From Chrysomallon squamiferum (Eukaryota > Mollusca > Gastropoda > Neomphalida > Peltospiridae), in the NCBI GenBank assembly GCA_012295275.1, contig CM022665.1, positions 33,410,022 to 33,474,021 of the forward strand: 64,000 nt of DNA, given 5' to 3'. The stretch's first letter is position 1. Each line of letters opens with the position of its first letter. The notes beneath the pieces were generated by a model. That model saw only the letters and a list, made by a program, of their open reading frames with translations. It searched no databases and was not told the origin of the DNA. Below, in pieces: positions 50,701-62,890 of the stretch. A program made the translations under genes and the position numbers.

Positions 50701-53700
50701 ACAGACGGAAAAAAAAAAAATGTGTTTCTGCAAAATATTCTGATGTGGAAGTAATTATTGAGAGAGACTCAGATGAAGTAGTTTTGTCCTCATTGGGTAT
50801 AATTGAAAATATTTCTTCACTGTCAGCACAAGTGTTATCAAAAGTTAATACATCAACTTCTGCAACAACTGCTGTAACAACTACTGAAAGCAAAGATACA
50901 CAAGACACTGGAAATTCAGATAAAAATGTTGTATTGATAAAAAAAGAACAGAGCATTGATGTTAACATTAGTGCTTTATTGAACAGCAATGTCATTGCTA
51001 CTCAGGAACACAGTGAATTTTCAGAAAAGAAAATGGTTGCACGAAAAAGTACAACTCCTCGACCAAAATCATTCAGATTTCAAGTAACAGGTCTGAACAG
51101 AAGGTAACATTTTGAAAAAAGAAATTAGATCTTTACCAGATATTTTTCTATCGCAACTAAAACCTAAATTAATAAATGATAACGTGTTTTCTTAAAATAC
51201 ACATGGTTTTAAATAATTTGATAACTTGTTGAAAATATCCCTGTTAGAGATCTTTATTTGTTTAAATGTTACTTGTATTCTTTTGTATTAAATTTTCTAT
51301 TTGACAGAAAAGACTAAAAATGTGCTGTTGATAATAATAATTTACATTATGTGTATTAATATTATTTCAGTGAAAGTGAGACCACTTCAAAATTACATAG
51401 CAACCAGTTATGCACTTTAGCATGTCCTGGTTTGGAAAGTACACCACCCACTCTCCAGTGTGCTAGGTGCATTTGTTTATTTCATCCAGAGTGTGTGAAT
51501 TACAAGGGAGACAGAAGCAATGAATTCCTTTGTTTGGTATGATCATATTTATAGCATTAGCAATTAAATAAAAACAAGTGATTTCATGTGTAATGAAAGG
51601 TATGATACTTGTCAGCAATGAATATTTATTAAAGCTTAGAACTGCAAAAAGAAGCTTTTATGGTTGAAAACCATGTATTAGTGCATCTAGCATGTCCATG
51701 TCTCTAATGATGTTAAAATAATGCCTTTAAAATGTAAAACTAAATCCTGAACAAACTAAAATTCTTTCAAAACTAGTCAAATTTTATAGATCTTTGTTGG
51801 CTCCTACTTAAATCATATATTTCAGTCAAAAAAGAAATTTTTATTCACAAATGTAAAATCCTAACAAACCAACAAGCTGTAAACATATGTGTATATTCTA
51901 TTTTACACATTAATAATTTCACTGTTTAAAAGGTATTGGTATTTTAATATTTAATTTGTAAAATAATATGAAAGTATTGTTTTTATTTCAGTTCTGTGTT
52001 AAAAATAGAAATAAAAATAGTGATGTGAGCAAATCAAAGTCTGCTAATAACACATTACTGTTTAGCAACCACTCTACAAAAACAACATCAGAAATCCAGA
52101 GTGCAGTCACTCATCCGTTACAGTTGTATCACACTGAGCCAACCAGCACATCTCCATCTCTTTCACTATACACATTAAAACTGGCACCTAATAATAGTTT
52201 GGTAACAGTTGATGAGATTGAAACTCTACAGAATCAGCCAGACATTTCAAGCATAATTCACTTGCCATACACTGGTGGTGAAAATAGTTCTTTCCAGACA
52301 TCATTTGACAATAGAACACAGTCTTCAGTCTCAGTGTTTGGTCCTTTGGTCTACAGTTCTCCACAAACTCAATTAATATCCACAGTTCCTGCAACTGTAT
52401 GTACCAGTGTTTCTGCTGTAGCATGTTGTTCTTCTACCAAGACATCTATAACAGCTTCCATGCCAACTTTAATTAGTGCTGGAGTTCTTTCAGCAGACTT
52501 GAAGGTAGCAAATAAATCATCTTTTTTATCAATGGTGATACCATCTCCTCCTAAATTAACTTTAGCTCCAGGGGCAGCACCACCTGTACCTTCTATGTCT
52601 GTAGATAATGAGTACCCAAACACAATGACTACAAAACCTTCAAATTCAAATGTACCACTGAATGCACAGCTACTGACATTGCCTAATGCAGTAACCAAGC
52701 GATTGAAACTATCACAGCCTCTAGCCCTGAAAATCAACAGCATTCAGGTGGTAGTACCACCATCTTGTGTCATTGGATCTGGTGATGGTTTGAAAGTACT
52801 GCTTCCTCCAAATACATTTCCCTTGCCAACAGACCCTAATCAAAAATTAAGTGTTACAGTGTCAAATAATCCAGAACCTGAAGTGAAGAAACCTACAGAG
52901 CCACTATCAAAAGTTACTGCTGAAAACTGTGAAAAAGAATTGTCTCCTGTTCGAATAAAAACAAGAACTAAAATTAAGGGTATTAACCCAGCTGCATGTT
53001 TTATTAAAAAACTGTATGGTGGATATGACTGTATGTTGGAAATTTTCAAATATTTGAAAACATCTGATTTATTAAGGTATTTATTCATGATTTTATTTAT
53101 AGATGTAAATGTGAATAATTTAAATAAAAATGTTCTTTATAAACATCTTAAATGCTAATACTAAATATGTCATTTTTTAATATTTTTTTTCTCCTATTCA
53201 AAACATATATATGTATGGACCCAGATAAACCATATCATTTTCTTTTCCCCATTTTTCTGTTGTTACTTAAAAAAAAATAAACTAAAGGAAAAAATTAGCT
53301 CCCTAGCAGTTGTTATTAAAAATCACCGTTGAATTCTATTTATGTTTATTTTACTGTTACAGAGTTTCACATGTTTGTCAGACATGGAGAAAAATAGCAA
53401 AACAACCTTGTCTGGTGAGATAACAAATATTTTCATTGGTTTCGTAGTGAAATAAGAATTATTACATACTGTTTAATAATTTCTTTTCTCTTTTTTCTTA
53501 TTTTGTTTTTCTTTTGTTTTTCCTTTTCCTTTTTACTTATTTTATTAATTTAAAATATAATTTAACTTATGAAACATAAATTATTAATCACAACATCACA
53601 ATGCATTTGAATTATAACAAAAAATGTTACAAAACAGTAGTTTAATATTTGATTATTTATTCCTTAGTGGCAGTCTGTATCATTGCGAGGATTAATTGTA

Positions 53701-56700
53701 AAGGACTGGGACAAAGCTACGTTGTTCTTCAAGGAGTTTCAGTTAAAATCACTGGTTAGTGTTTTAATTGACAAGTTAAATATCATAACCCTGGTATAAG
53801 TGTTTTAGTTATCAATTTACATGAATTTTACAATAAAAATCATCAAAGAATCATGTTTCCAAAGGCAAATTTATCTTTTTTCTAAGAAAATGTGATCTAA
53901 CATCTTTTTGTTGTGTGTAGTAATTTTAAAGGTTATCCTAATAGGTGTAATTATTCAAATAAAAAATGCATAGGAATATAGCATGAACCAAAAAAAAAAA
54001 AAAAAAAGCACTTAAAAAGCATTAATACACTTACCAATCAAAACTGTACTGGGCATGTTCGGCTGTTAACCTGATATGTTCTAGTGCAGGTTGTGCTTCA
54101 TTAATATGGCAAATCTTGAACCATGGAAGTGCTGGAATAGCATATTTTCTGAAACAAAGTACAAAATAATGTACCATATTCCTGATACTGATAAATCATT
54201 CTAAGGCATACATCTAGTAGTTCAGGCTTTCTGGAATTCTTTATGACAAATTGCTATTCCTAATTATGTTTCAGTATTGACACTTTTTATAATAATTTTA
54301 TTATTTTGCTGTTTTACCATCACTTGCTGGTTAGTTAGAAGTCATATTTAAGGGTAAACTACCAGTTTATCTACAAACAAGATAAATGGGTGCTGGTGAT
54401 ACTATAGCTGGTCATGTGGTTGTCATGCAGATGAATGACAACCAGATTTAATCACTATACTGAACAATGAAAGCTATTGGATTAGTGAGATTCAATTGAT
54501 AAAGCCTGTGGAATGTATATTTTTTTCTGAAATACCCCTGTATAAATCAAAGATACTTTGCTAAAGTTTGAAAGAGATTTTTTATTTGAAAAATGAAATT
54601 ACTATTCATTCAATATATATTCCATTTTACAGTGTAACCTTTTTGTCTCAACAGAAATTTTTACAGCGTATTAAATCTTACAATTTGCCTTTCTATTTTT
54701 ACCCTTAGAGTCTGTTAGGCATGTGTCATGATAAAGACGAGAACAAAATATGGCATGGTTTGATGTCCACCTTGTGTAGTTTAAATAGCCTGACCACACT
54801 AGAGTTTGGTCTAGTCCCAGCATCAGTGCTTCACAGGGTGTGTGAAAGACTCACAGGTCTGGAAGTCCTTCGGGCCAAGTTTATTACAGATGCTGTTGGA
54901 AATAAGATGTGGTAACAAATATTTATATCCAATTTACAAATAATATGTTTTTTGTGTGTGTATAAATATGTTAACTATTTTGAGTTTTCAATAGCTAAAC
55001 ATATTTTATCTGTTTAAGCCTGTTTAAGAATATTTTTATATGCTGTATAATATCAGAACAAGAGTGTTTTTATGTTGCTTTTTTATATATTGCATTTTGT
55101 TTGATTGTAATTTCCTAATCACAAAATATCTAAAATTTTGAATTTTGTTTCAGGAGTACTCCCAGCAAGCTGTATATGGGTAAATTTGCTCATCTTAAAA
55201 ACTTGAGAGAATTAAAATTAAGAGGAGTTTGTGGACTTGTCGTGCCCTCTTTTTCATTCAGTGGTGGCTTGATGGAACTTGGTTCTCTTAAAAAGCTTAT
55301 TTCATTAGTAAGTTAATTTTAATGTAGAATTGGAATGGCTGATTAATAAAATAAATATAAAAATATATATTAGTTAAGTTAGTGAGTTTTGTATCATTTA
55401 AATCTACTGTTTCTTCCTCTAACAAAAATTGTACCAGCACAATTACTAAGTGCATGTGTAATGGCTATTATGCATTTGGTATCAAACTGGTATTTTATCT
55501 TTTTTAATAATATACTTAATGTTATTTGCCAGACATCTTACACTGTAGATGCACCAGACAGAGCATTTGAAAATTTAAGGAAAACAAATATGGCAGTGAG
55601 TTAGGAAGTTTTATTTAAGACCTAAATGACCAAGGACAATGGGAAAATTACCTTTTAAGAACACAAACTAAAAATGAATATTAACTATTGATTTCTTATT
55701 AATACATTAATATTTATAGTACAATTTCAAATTGTGTTTTTTTGGTAAAAACAATTAATAAAACAACGCTTCACCTAACATTAGATTAAAGCAACAGCTG
55801 TAATGTGCTGCTTGACTTTATTTCTGTTTGATGTTTATCTTGGAGTTAAATAAATTGCTTATATTGGGCAGCCTACCAGTTAGAACTATGTAGCAATTAC
55901 CTTCCTGTTGTTTGTTTTTAGTCTTTAACCACTATGAGAGACATTCCTGACAGTGAATTCCACTTTTTACAAGACATGAAGCAGCTGAAAGAACTGGAAC
56001 TTGGAGATTGTACAGTTTGGTCATCTGAGGTTAATAAAACACACCAAAAAATCATTATCCATTCTTGAAATTTTATATCATGTTTATCTGAAACTATATC
56101 TTCAGTTATATTGAAAATTTGGTTTTACATGGTTTTATTTTTTTTAAAGTACATATTGTTCATATATATCAGTTAAGACAATATGTTTCTTTTCAGATAT
56201 ATGTATATTTTCATCTCCGACATTTAATGAAGTTTCACTATAAATTTCAGCTAATTTACTGTGTTCATTTATTATCTTTTGACAGATATATTTCATCCTA
56301 GGAGAGCTTTCAAACCTGACAAAACTTCGATTAGAATGTGGTGGAGAAATTCCTGACATAGGTCTAGGAGACATGCTTTTGAATCTGAAAAAGTATGCAA
56401 ATTTAATACTGACTGTAATAAATTTCCTCTGTCATATATATTATCAACACACATAATCATATTTGACAACAGATCATTCAGAAATATATATGTTTCACTA
56501 AATATTTATTAAGTCATTTTCTTTGTTCTGTTTCATTTAAATAAAACTGTAAAGCATATTGAAGTGTTTTTGTTATATTTTCTTAAAATATTTCTTTTAT
56601 CCCATTGTTTTCAAAGGAATTTTTCAATTTGTTTAGGTGTAATTAAGAAAATAACATATCAGAAATGGGCATTATGTATTGTTGACTCATCAGATGAGTC

Positions 56701-57839
56701 AGTTGAGTATTATGTAAATAGAATAAACTGAATAATGTTGCTGGCAGATTTTTCAAATATATATTTATGTTGAACATTTTCTTATTTTATAATAAGCTGA
56801 CTTTAAATCTTTATTTTAGCACAAACCCAATTCTATAATTTCGCCTCAGATATTTACTTTTTGTTAATTATATTTTGATTTAATTAATTTTAATACCTTC
56901 ACAATCTCTTTAAGTAGTTAATTATTTATGAATTCTTGTCATAGTATATGTGGATTTTAAATTTTAAATTTGTTTTTATTCTGTTTTTCAGACTGGAAAT
57001 TCTTGAATTGATAATGTATCAGGTGGCTGATTCTTTTGAAAATGTGCTGCATCAGCTTGAAAAATTGCACAGTTTAGTTATTTGGCCTGACACTACTACT
57101 GATGTAAGTTTTAAAATAATTCATTTATTTGTTCTGTAACTGAATTATTATTTGACTTACAACATTAATGTTAATGGTCTGTTTGGTTAAATTGTAATAC
57201 AAAAAAATTAAAACTTTATCAAATGTATTTAAAATGTGAACATTCTAGTTTTTCATAAGTACTGAATATTATTTATCTCTCAAAAGACAGTCTAATAATG
57301 AATTATGACAATAATAGAATAAACCTGCTTATAAAGATATGAATTAATTTCATGTAATTTAAGTGCAGTGTTAGTGTAATTTAAGTGCAGTATTTTTAAA
57401 ACTCACTAAAGGTAAATCAGTAATGAAACAGAACTACAGGCTTTTTTCACATCTGATTATAACATGTAAATTTTAAGTATAACAGTGAATGTTATTCAAC
57501 TCACCTTTAATACATTTGATAAATTACCATATCGTTGAAAGATAATTATTTTATTTTCTTCTAAAACTGGTTCAGGCTGCAGCTTTGGTGAATTTCAATA
57601 CTTTGGCTGCAGTTGGCAGGTTGAAGAATCTCCAGCATCTGGAATGGGGTGTAGTGAACAGTGAGTCTGACCAACAGAATGGATATATTAATATTCTGCC
57701 ACAGTGTAGAGTACAGACAGAAAATATGGTACTTCCCTCTGAAAAAATCAGCATTAATCAGTTAACTGATAAACTGTGTGAGCTTTTGCCTCAAGTAAAT
57801 GTAAATGTTGTCAGTAGCAAAATTATGGCTACACCATGA
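44793..57839 (+). CDS. MBD-PHD-F-box-LRR protein, KDM2/FBXL19-like layout
   Basis: Sixteen coding exons, all phases agreeing, give 1457 residues: 44793-44967, 45985-46992, 47610-47666, 49383-49465, 50027-50054, 50419-51103, 51371-51536, 51992-53076, 53363-53414, 53668-53754, 54709-54911, 55154-55307, 55922-56029, 56286-56392, 56992-57103, 57576-57839. The ATG has an in-frame TGA two codons upstream. Order: acidic Asn/Ser/Lys-rich region (1-410) with a basic nuclear-signal-like RRKRR and KVKKAKK near 380; MBD (about 414-472); basic and Ser/Thr-rich linker with a KKKK run; PHD finger (about 690-736); long Ser/Thr/Pro/Val-rich linker; F-box (about 1078-1125); then leucine-rich repeats to the end. 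By analogy with KDM2 and FBXL19, the F-box would recruit SKP1/CUL1 and the MBD/PHD pair would read chromatin in the nucleus. That function is inferred; no JmjC domain is present. I cannot give an orthologue name. Confidence 0.9.
49383..50490 (+). other. Methyl-CpG-binding domain (exons 4-6 of the gene)
   Basis: The domain is split over three exons by introns at 49466-50026 and 50055-50418. It reads GWMRELVYRSTGNTACDTYY, then FTPEGKKLRSLVQVADYL and NFSFSRRLL. The matches to the MBD consensus are the opening GW-R/K, the arginine of V.R.(S)G, the D-x-YY-x-(S/T)P-x-GKK-(L/F)-RS core and the closing F-x-F/(S)-x-R. The DNA-contacting arginines of MBD1/2/MeCP2 correspond to the R of VYRSTG and the R of KLRS, and both are present. 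The tyrosine that reads methyl groups (the YYFTP block) is also present, so binding to methylated CpG is plausible. Confidence 0.85.
51371..52006 (+). other. PHD-type zinc finger (exons 7-8 of the gene)
   Basis: Ligand order is C-x3-C-x10-C-x2-C-x4-H-x2-C-x12-C-x2-C, that is C4HC3 as required for a PHD finger. Segments: LCTLACPG, then LQCARCICLFHPECVNY, then EFLCLFC, the last Cys being encoded by the next exon. The first pair is CxxxC instead of the usual CxxC, and the first loop is short. The intron between LCL and FC falls inside the last ligand pair. The aromatic cage needed for H3K4me3 binding is not obvious. Confidence 0.8.
53014..53754 (+). other. F-box (exons 8-10 of the gene)
   Basis: The segment YDCMLEIFKYLKTSDLLRVS, then HVCQTWRKIAKQPCLWQSVS fits the F-box pattern: a leading LEIFxYL helix, a DLLRVSxVCxxWRxIA helix and the LW at the end. 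The usual leading L-P is replaced by Y-D/C-M. The introns at 53077-53362 and 53415-53667 split it. F-boxes bind SKP1 in SCF ubiquitin ligases. Confidence 0.85.
54709..57839 (+). other. Leucine-rich repeat region (exons 11-16 of the gene)
   Basis: Repeats with a core L-x-x-L-x-x-L can be seen in each exon: LCSLNSLTTLEFGLV, LTGLEVLRAKFI, FAHLKNLRELKLRG, LGSLKKLISL, MKQLKELELGDC, LSNLTKLRLECGG, LKKLEILELIMYQ, LEKLHSLVIW and VGRLKNLQHLEWG. About nine repeats form the substrate-binding arc expected in FBXL-type proteins. The last exon ends with a helical cap and a TGA. A possible AATAAA signal lies at 58896-58901, about 1.05 kb after the stop. Confidence 0.8.
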
Positions 57840-59860
57840 AAAAAAAAAGGATCATTTAGGGAGGAAAAATTTGCTTTTCTTATTGATTTTTTGATGTTTT
57901 CTTGTAAATAATTGGGTCAGAAATGTTATAGCTTTTTATAAATTATCAGCATGGAAGAATAATCATGTAGTTTGTTATAGGTCTCTATAAAAATATTCAA
58001 CAAGATATTGGAACATTTTACTTGGGGAAAATAATAAAAAAAACATTTTATACTACCAAGTTATTTTATTATTATTATTATTTTTTTTTTTTTTTTTTTT
58101 TTTTTAAATAGTTGGTTTGTAGTTTATAAATGAATTAAAATTTGTACTTCATTTTTAATATTAATTAGATAGCAGATGTTATCATTCCTTTAATAACCAC
58201 AAGGAAAACATCTCTGGTTACAGTGTAATCACAAATAATATTTATGAGAATATGTTTTTTTTTTTTTTTAAATAGTTGGTTTGAAAAAATAATTAAGTGT
58301 ACCAATTACTTGCCACTGTTTCATGGTACCTAACTTAATATCTTACAGTAAACTATTGATTTGTTTTAGTGTTTGTCTTATTTATTTCAAATCTATTTTG
58401 TGTATGCAAATAACAATTTTGACAAAAGATGATATGGTCACTGCATTATCATGAACATGGATATATATCAACATGGTACTGATAATTACTGTAATATATA
58501 TATATATAGTGTAAAATATGAAAGTAATGTTAAGGTAAAGTATAGATATATGTTAGTTGAGTAACACATTAATATCATGTTTTGCAGTGTTTGTGTGTGT
58601 GTGTGTTGTGTGTTGTTAAACCTTTTGGTGGCAGATGTTTTTTGTTTGCCATGGAATATATGGAATTTTATTCAGCATTTATTATTTTAAGAAATTGTTA
58701 TTATAAACACCTTGTTAATACATTTAATTAGAATAAACCATATTCAACAGTAATATATATGTGTATGTATGTATGTCACTATTTTAATCCTTTGTAAAAT
58801 ATTTTAGATCAAGAGTGTGGACTTCTTCAAGATCTTTCTCCTAGTTTCCTTCATAACAAACTTTTGGTTAAAATGATTATTCTCAAATGATTTTAAATAA
58901 AGTCTGGTGTCTGTCAGATTATAAACAATAAATTAACTCACAATTCTCAGTTTGTTTATTTATTTAGGTAATTAGAAAATGAATTTATTGATAGCATATA
59001 TGGAGATTCCACTTCCAGCTTTGATGGCGTCTGAAGGCTTATAAAGCTATTTGTAGAGGAAGTACAATTAAATTTTCAGACAAACTAGAAAAATTAACAT
59101 TTCACAATTTATTTACATACTCAGTTAACTTTGTTTCAAGTAAATAGCAAAATAGCAAATTTACAGCAAAATCTTAATTTGATGAAACATAATCCTCTAA
59201 TAGGGTAAATTTACTACCTGCTTAAACATGCTACATTTAATATTAAAATCAATAATGAAAAAAAATTTTAAAAATGTCGTAACTATAGTTATAAATACTG
59301 ATTTTATAGAAATGATTACATGCAACACATATTTTTCTTACTGTATGCAACAGAAAGTAGTATGTGCATTTTTTAACACTGTACAAATAAAACTGCACAA
59401 TAAGAGGTCATTTTGAATATTTATATTTTGAAATGCGTTTACTTTAATTTTTTCATGTAAAAAGCACATGTTGAGATGGTGAATTTATTTTATGAAAAGA
59501 TAACCCACTGATGAGGAATAATTCTGAGTTAAAATGTCTGAAGTATTATTTTACATCAGCTGAAATTTTGAACAACATATTCTGTTGTTTAACAGTCATA
59601 ATAATAACACTGGTAGTTTAGACTTATTTTTCTTTTTACTTTTTTTTGAGGAGACAATGAATACACTATATATTTCTTGTTAGGATTTCATTATCTTGTC
59701 ATGGAATCTACAGTGGAGTGGCCAAATTTTGCAAGGATAGCGAAAATATAAATCCGTATCTTATTTGTTTTTTTAATTATGTTGTAATATATTATAGGCA
59801 CATATTCTATAAGTTGTCCTCTCTATAATAATCTGTCATATAAATCTTATTTGTTAATTT
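57840..59860. other. 3' UTR and intergenic DNA
   Basis: Downstream of the MBD/PHD/F-box gene. T-runs at 58078-58105 and 58256-58269, (TA)n at about 58494-58507, and a TG-rich stretch near 58592-58612. Candidate poly(A) signals at 58896-58901 and about 58923-58933. No other gene seen. Confidence 0.45.
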
Positions 59861-60503
59861 TTATGTTATTGCTATTTTGAAATCATTATTTGTCATTATT
59901 ATCACATATTTCAGTATTTTGCATGTCGACTTGTTGGTAGTTTTCTTCAAAAGTTGAGATATTTGGCCTTCATTGCTGGAGTCTGTATTGCTTTTTAGGA
60001 ACACATGTGATTTGAGTTCGAATTTTTTGCCGAGACTTAACAATGCAATTTTCCTCATGTGGTCGGTTATCTCAGGCATTTTACTCTTTTGATCATTCTG
60101 ATTCTTTCTGAAGTAATAAGCTGACAGAACTACTAACTTTCACAAATAACATTGGAAAAATCTTTTTTTACTACATTTTACTTTCTTAGTAATCTTGTCT
60201 TCTGACAGTTCTTCGTTATCAGAATCTACTGAAATAAGAATGTTTTGTTAAGCATTTAGGACTCCAGCTATGACTGTTTGAAGAAAGGTAGATCATTGTT
60301 AAGATTCTGAAGTTAAGTCCACTAAATATCTTCTGTTCCTGTGACAGAAGGAACGGAGTGAATTTTGTCGACCCGCATTTTAGGCAATGATCCTTCGTCA
60401 CGTCTAATTTGTTTTCGCAGACTAATTTCCACTTTTGTAGCAAAAGTTGATGCAGATTTGCTGATCTACTCACTCGGCCATGAATGCGAGTAAACACGCT
60501 CAC
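59861..60503 (-). pseudogene. Zinc-ribbon gene remnant with in-frame TGA
   Basis: Minus strand. A first segment starts at ATG 60503 and includes SANLHQLLLQKWKLVCENKL, then HCLKCGSTKFTPFLL. The frame drifts after about 60330. After an ATTTCAG acceptor-like site at about 60229, a second segment reads DSDNEELSEDKITKKVKCSK, then FQCYL, a TGA (60142-60140), and continues in the same frame through KLVVLSAYYFRKNQND and a Lys/Ser-rich tail to 59861. The ligand spacing C-x2-C ... C-x2-(TGA) would be a four-cysteine zinc ribbon of the Rpr2/Rpp21 sort if the TGA replaced a Cys codon. It may be a pseudogene, a frame with a sequencing error, or a recoded stop. The joining of the segments has no strong donor. 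Confidence 0.35.
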
Positions 60504-60960
60504 TCAGCGAAGTCTGCCAGCCAAACGAACAGTCCCAGGTGAATGTGATTGATCATGCATATGCAGTAGAATTCCCTCTCATTGCATGCCAAGATATTTA
60601 CAATGGCTTGATACTTTCCAGACAGACGTCGTACATTTCAAAGGGCTTAGATTATCACTATCCAAGTGCGAATTAAAACATAATAAAATAATACGTTACA
60701 GTGCTATTAATTCCATTAAAAGGTTTCAGAACTATAGCTTCAATAGTGTCTGAAGGAGTTGTTTTCAAGCCTACATATTTACCACTTAAAGAATCTTTTT
60801 TTCATTAAGATCGTAACTGTTGTGTACAACTTGCCGGAATCAGTGAATGGACGTTTTGACTATTCAAGAGGACATTTCAACCTAAACTTTTTATTATTTA
60901 TTTATTTATTAAATAATCATTATATCAACATAAAAACTGCCAGCTGAGGAGTATTTCACA

Positions 60961-61390
60961 TTAAAATAGTTTCTGTACTTTTTTAAATTTCAAATTTCCT
61001 GTGTTTAATTGCAATTCACCATTGCAAAGGACATACTTATTATAAAATTCCTCCAGCTCCAGAATGTCAGCCACAGCTTCAAAGGGGGTTAGCGTAACAT
61101 TTAAAACTAAATGGGTTTGTACATATGTTGGTAATTTAATGTTCAAATAATGTGCAAAGAAACAAATGATTTTAAAATGACATTGATTTTTCGTATTTTC
61201 TCAAAATGAAAACATTTGGTTGATACGGCCCAAAAGTCCCTATCCGAAATCTCCATCCTTCATTCGCCGAAATCACATGCAATAGCATTCACACATTTGC
61301 CAACCTCATGATGTCCTGTTATTTCCAACTTCTTCTCCAAATCAGTGCTCTAGAGTTGTTTCTGGTTGTTGCTGCCTCTAGAGTGGATTC
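60961..61390 (-). pseudogene. Unrecognised minus-strand coding remnant
   Basis: Minus-strand segments in more than one frame read like one broken protein: LEKKLEITGHHEVGKCVNAI near 61330-61270, EISDRDFWAVSTKCFHFEKI near 61250, and an open run LPTYVQTHLVLNVTLTPFEA, then VADILELEEFYNKYVLCNGE from 61131 to a TAA at 60961-60963. At least two frameshifts separate them, or small introns were missed. The sequence is less AT-biased than its flanks. I do not recognise the family. Confidence 0.3.
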
Positions 61391-61819
61391 AATTTAATAA
61401 AATAAAAACTCAATGGAAAACATGCAGACGTAAACGAGACTGTATGTTGAAACTGAGCGGGAAAATAAAAAGAGATGATTCTTCGATCCAAATGGCTGTC
61501 CATCCAACTGAAGACATAAATCAAAACAAACGAAATGTGTTGTAAGGAAAATCTACTCACAAAGATGCAAATTGGGTAAGAAAAATTCTAGACTGATCTT
61601 AGTTATAGACATGGTAGATAATGGGAACTAATTTAATTAATTTATTATTATTATTATTATTATATTTAAATTTTATTTGAAATATCCGTATTCATTTTTT
61701 CAACGGTAACCTATTAATACGTTTACAAATAAACTTGCTTGACCCAAGTGATATGTTTCAGGACTGTTTTATTAACCCTCATAAAAAGAAAGGATTATGT
61801 AACAGTTTCGGAAATAACG

Positions 61820-61825
<6 letters not shown>

Positions 61826-61881
<56 letters not shown>
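61826..61881 (+). repeat. Compound (TG)n(TA)n microsatellite
   Basis: About 32 bases of TG dinucleotides pass directly into about 24 bases of TA dinucleotides. Confidence 0.9.
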
Positions 61882-62333
61882 GTTTTTACTGTTTATTTAT
61901 TTATTTACTGAGTCTTCTAACACCTTATAGTGCCTTTTTCACTGTACCCTCATATTATTATACTAAGAACAAATAGAGCACCGGGGACACGCAGTCGTCA
62001 AGCGGCATGCGGGCGACAAGCATGTCTTGAGTGGAAATGAAAAACACATTGAATACATCTGACAAGCGGCAAATTTGGTGCAAAAATTCTGCATCCCCTA
62101 TTGCATCAAGATGACTTGGTTCCCTTCATTCCACTTACGCCCACATCGCTCATCCACAACACAAGATACACAGGTAGACCCTTCGTCATTGTATTACCTG
62201 TTCTTTCCAACACGTCTACTGTTGTCGCCCAGGTATTGTGGTTTTTCTTTATTTACGTACCTTTTCTTCCCCCTACATGTCTCTATAGATTATACAGAGA
62301 AAGGTATTTTTCCACTTCAACAATTAGTTAATA

Positions 62334-62335
<2 letters not shown>

Positions 62336-62381
<46 letters not shown>
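62336..62381 (+). repeat. (ATT)n microsatellite
   Basis: About fifteen uninterrupted ATT trinucleotides. Confidence 0.92.
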
Positions 62382-62890
62382 GAATAAGTAAAGAAAAAGA
62401 AGGAGAAATGTTTCTGATGGTTTTTCCATTCAATAAATGCCGGAAACACATGATAAATATAATTCCACTAGCAGCAGTGAGCTGGACGCGTCATTGTGTA
62501 TGTGAACCTATATTGTTACACTGAAATCAGTTATGCTGAACTCTACATGCCTCGTGACGTTTCTCGCCAGCGAGCCGCCCATATTCTGTCTGTTCTTAGC
62601 TTTACTTACTCTGCGACCATGGCTAAGTATTTAGCAAAATAATTCGTGTGACGTCATGACTTGTTACGTACAATTCTGTTAATTCGATAATGATTTTGCA
62701 AGTGTGGGCACTGAGTGCGGTCGATTATTCCGAATATAATAATAATACTAATAAATAATAAAATAAACGTCTATAAACTTCATATACTTTATGCATGTGA
62801 TACATGAGATATTTTCATTGTGATCATTGCTTTTTAAAACAGCAGTTGAAATCTATTCCAGACCCAAGAAACCTAGATAACAGTGTATAA

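Larger units (their letters stand above)
61391..62890. other. Intergenic DNA with microsatellites
   Basis: No gene seen. (TG)n(TA)n at 61826-61881 and (ATT)n at 62336-62381 are long, clean microsatellites. Positions 61980-62260 and 62480-62660 are more GC-balanced but show no exon or RNA fold I can support. Confidence 0.45.

Noticed and set aside
52188-53088. Minus-strand frames opposite exon 8 of the MBD gene
   Set aside because: Shadows of the plus-strand Ser/Thr/Pro-rich exon, which joins in phase to the PHD and the F-box.
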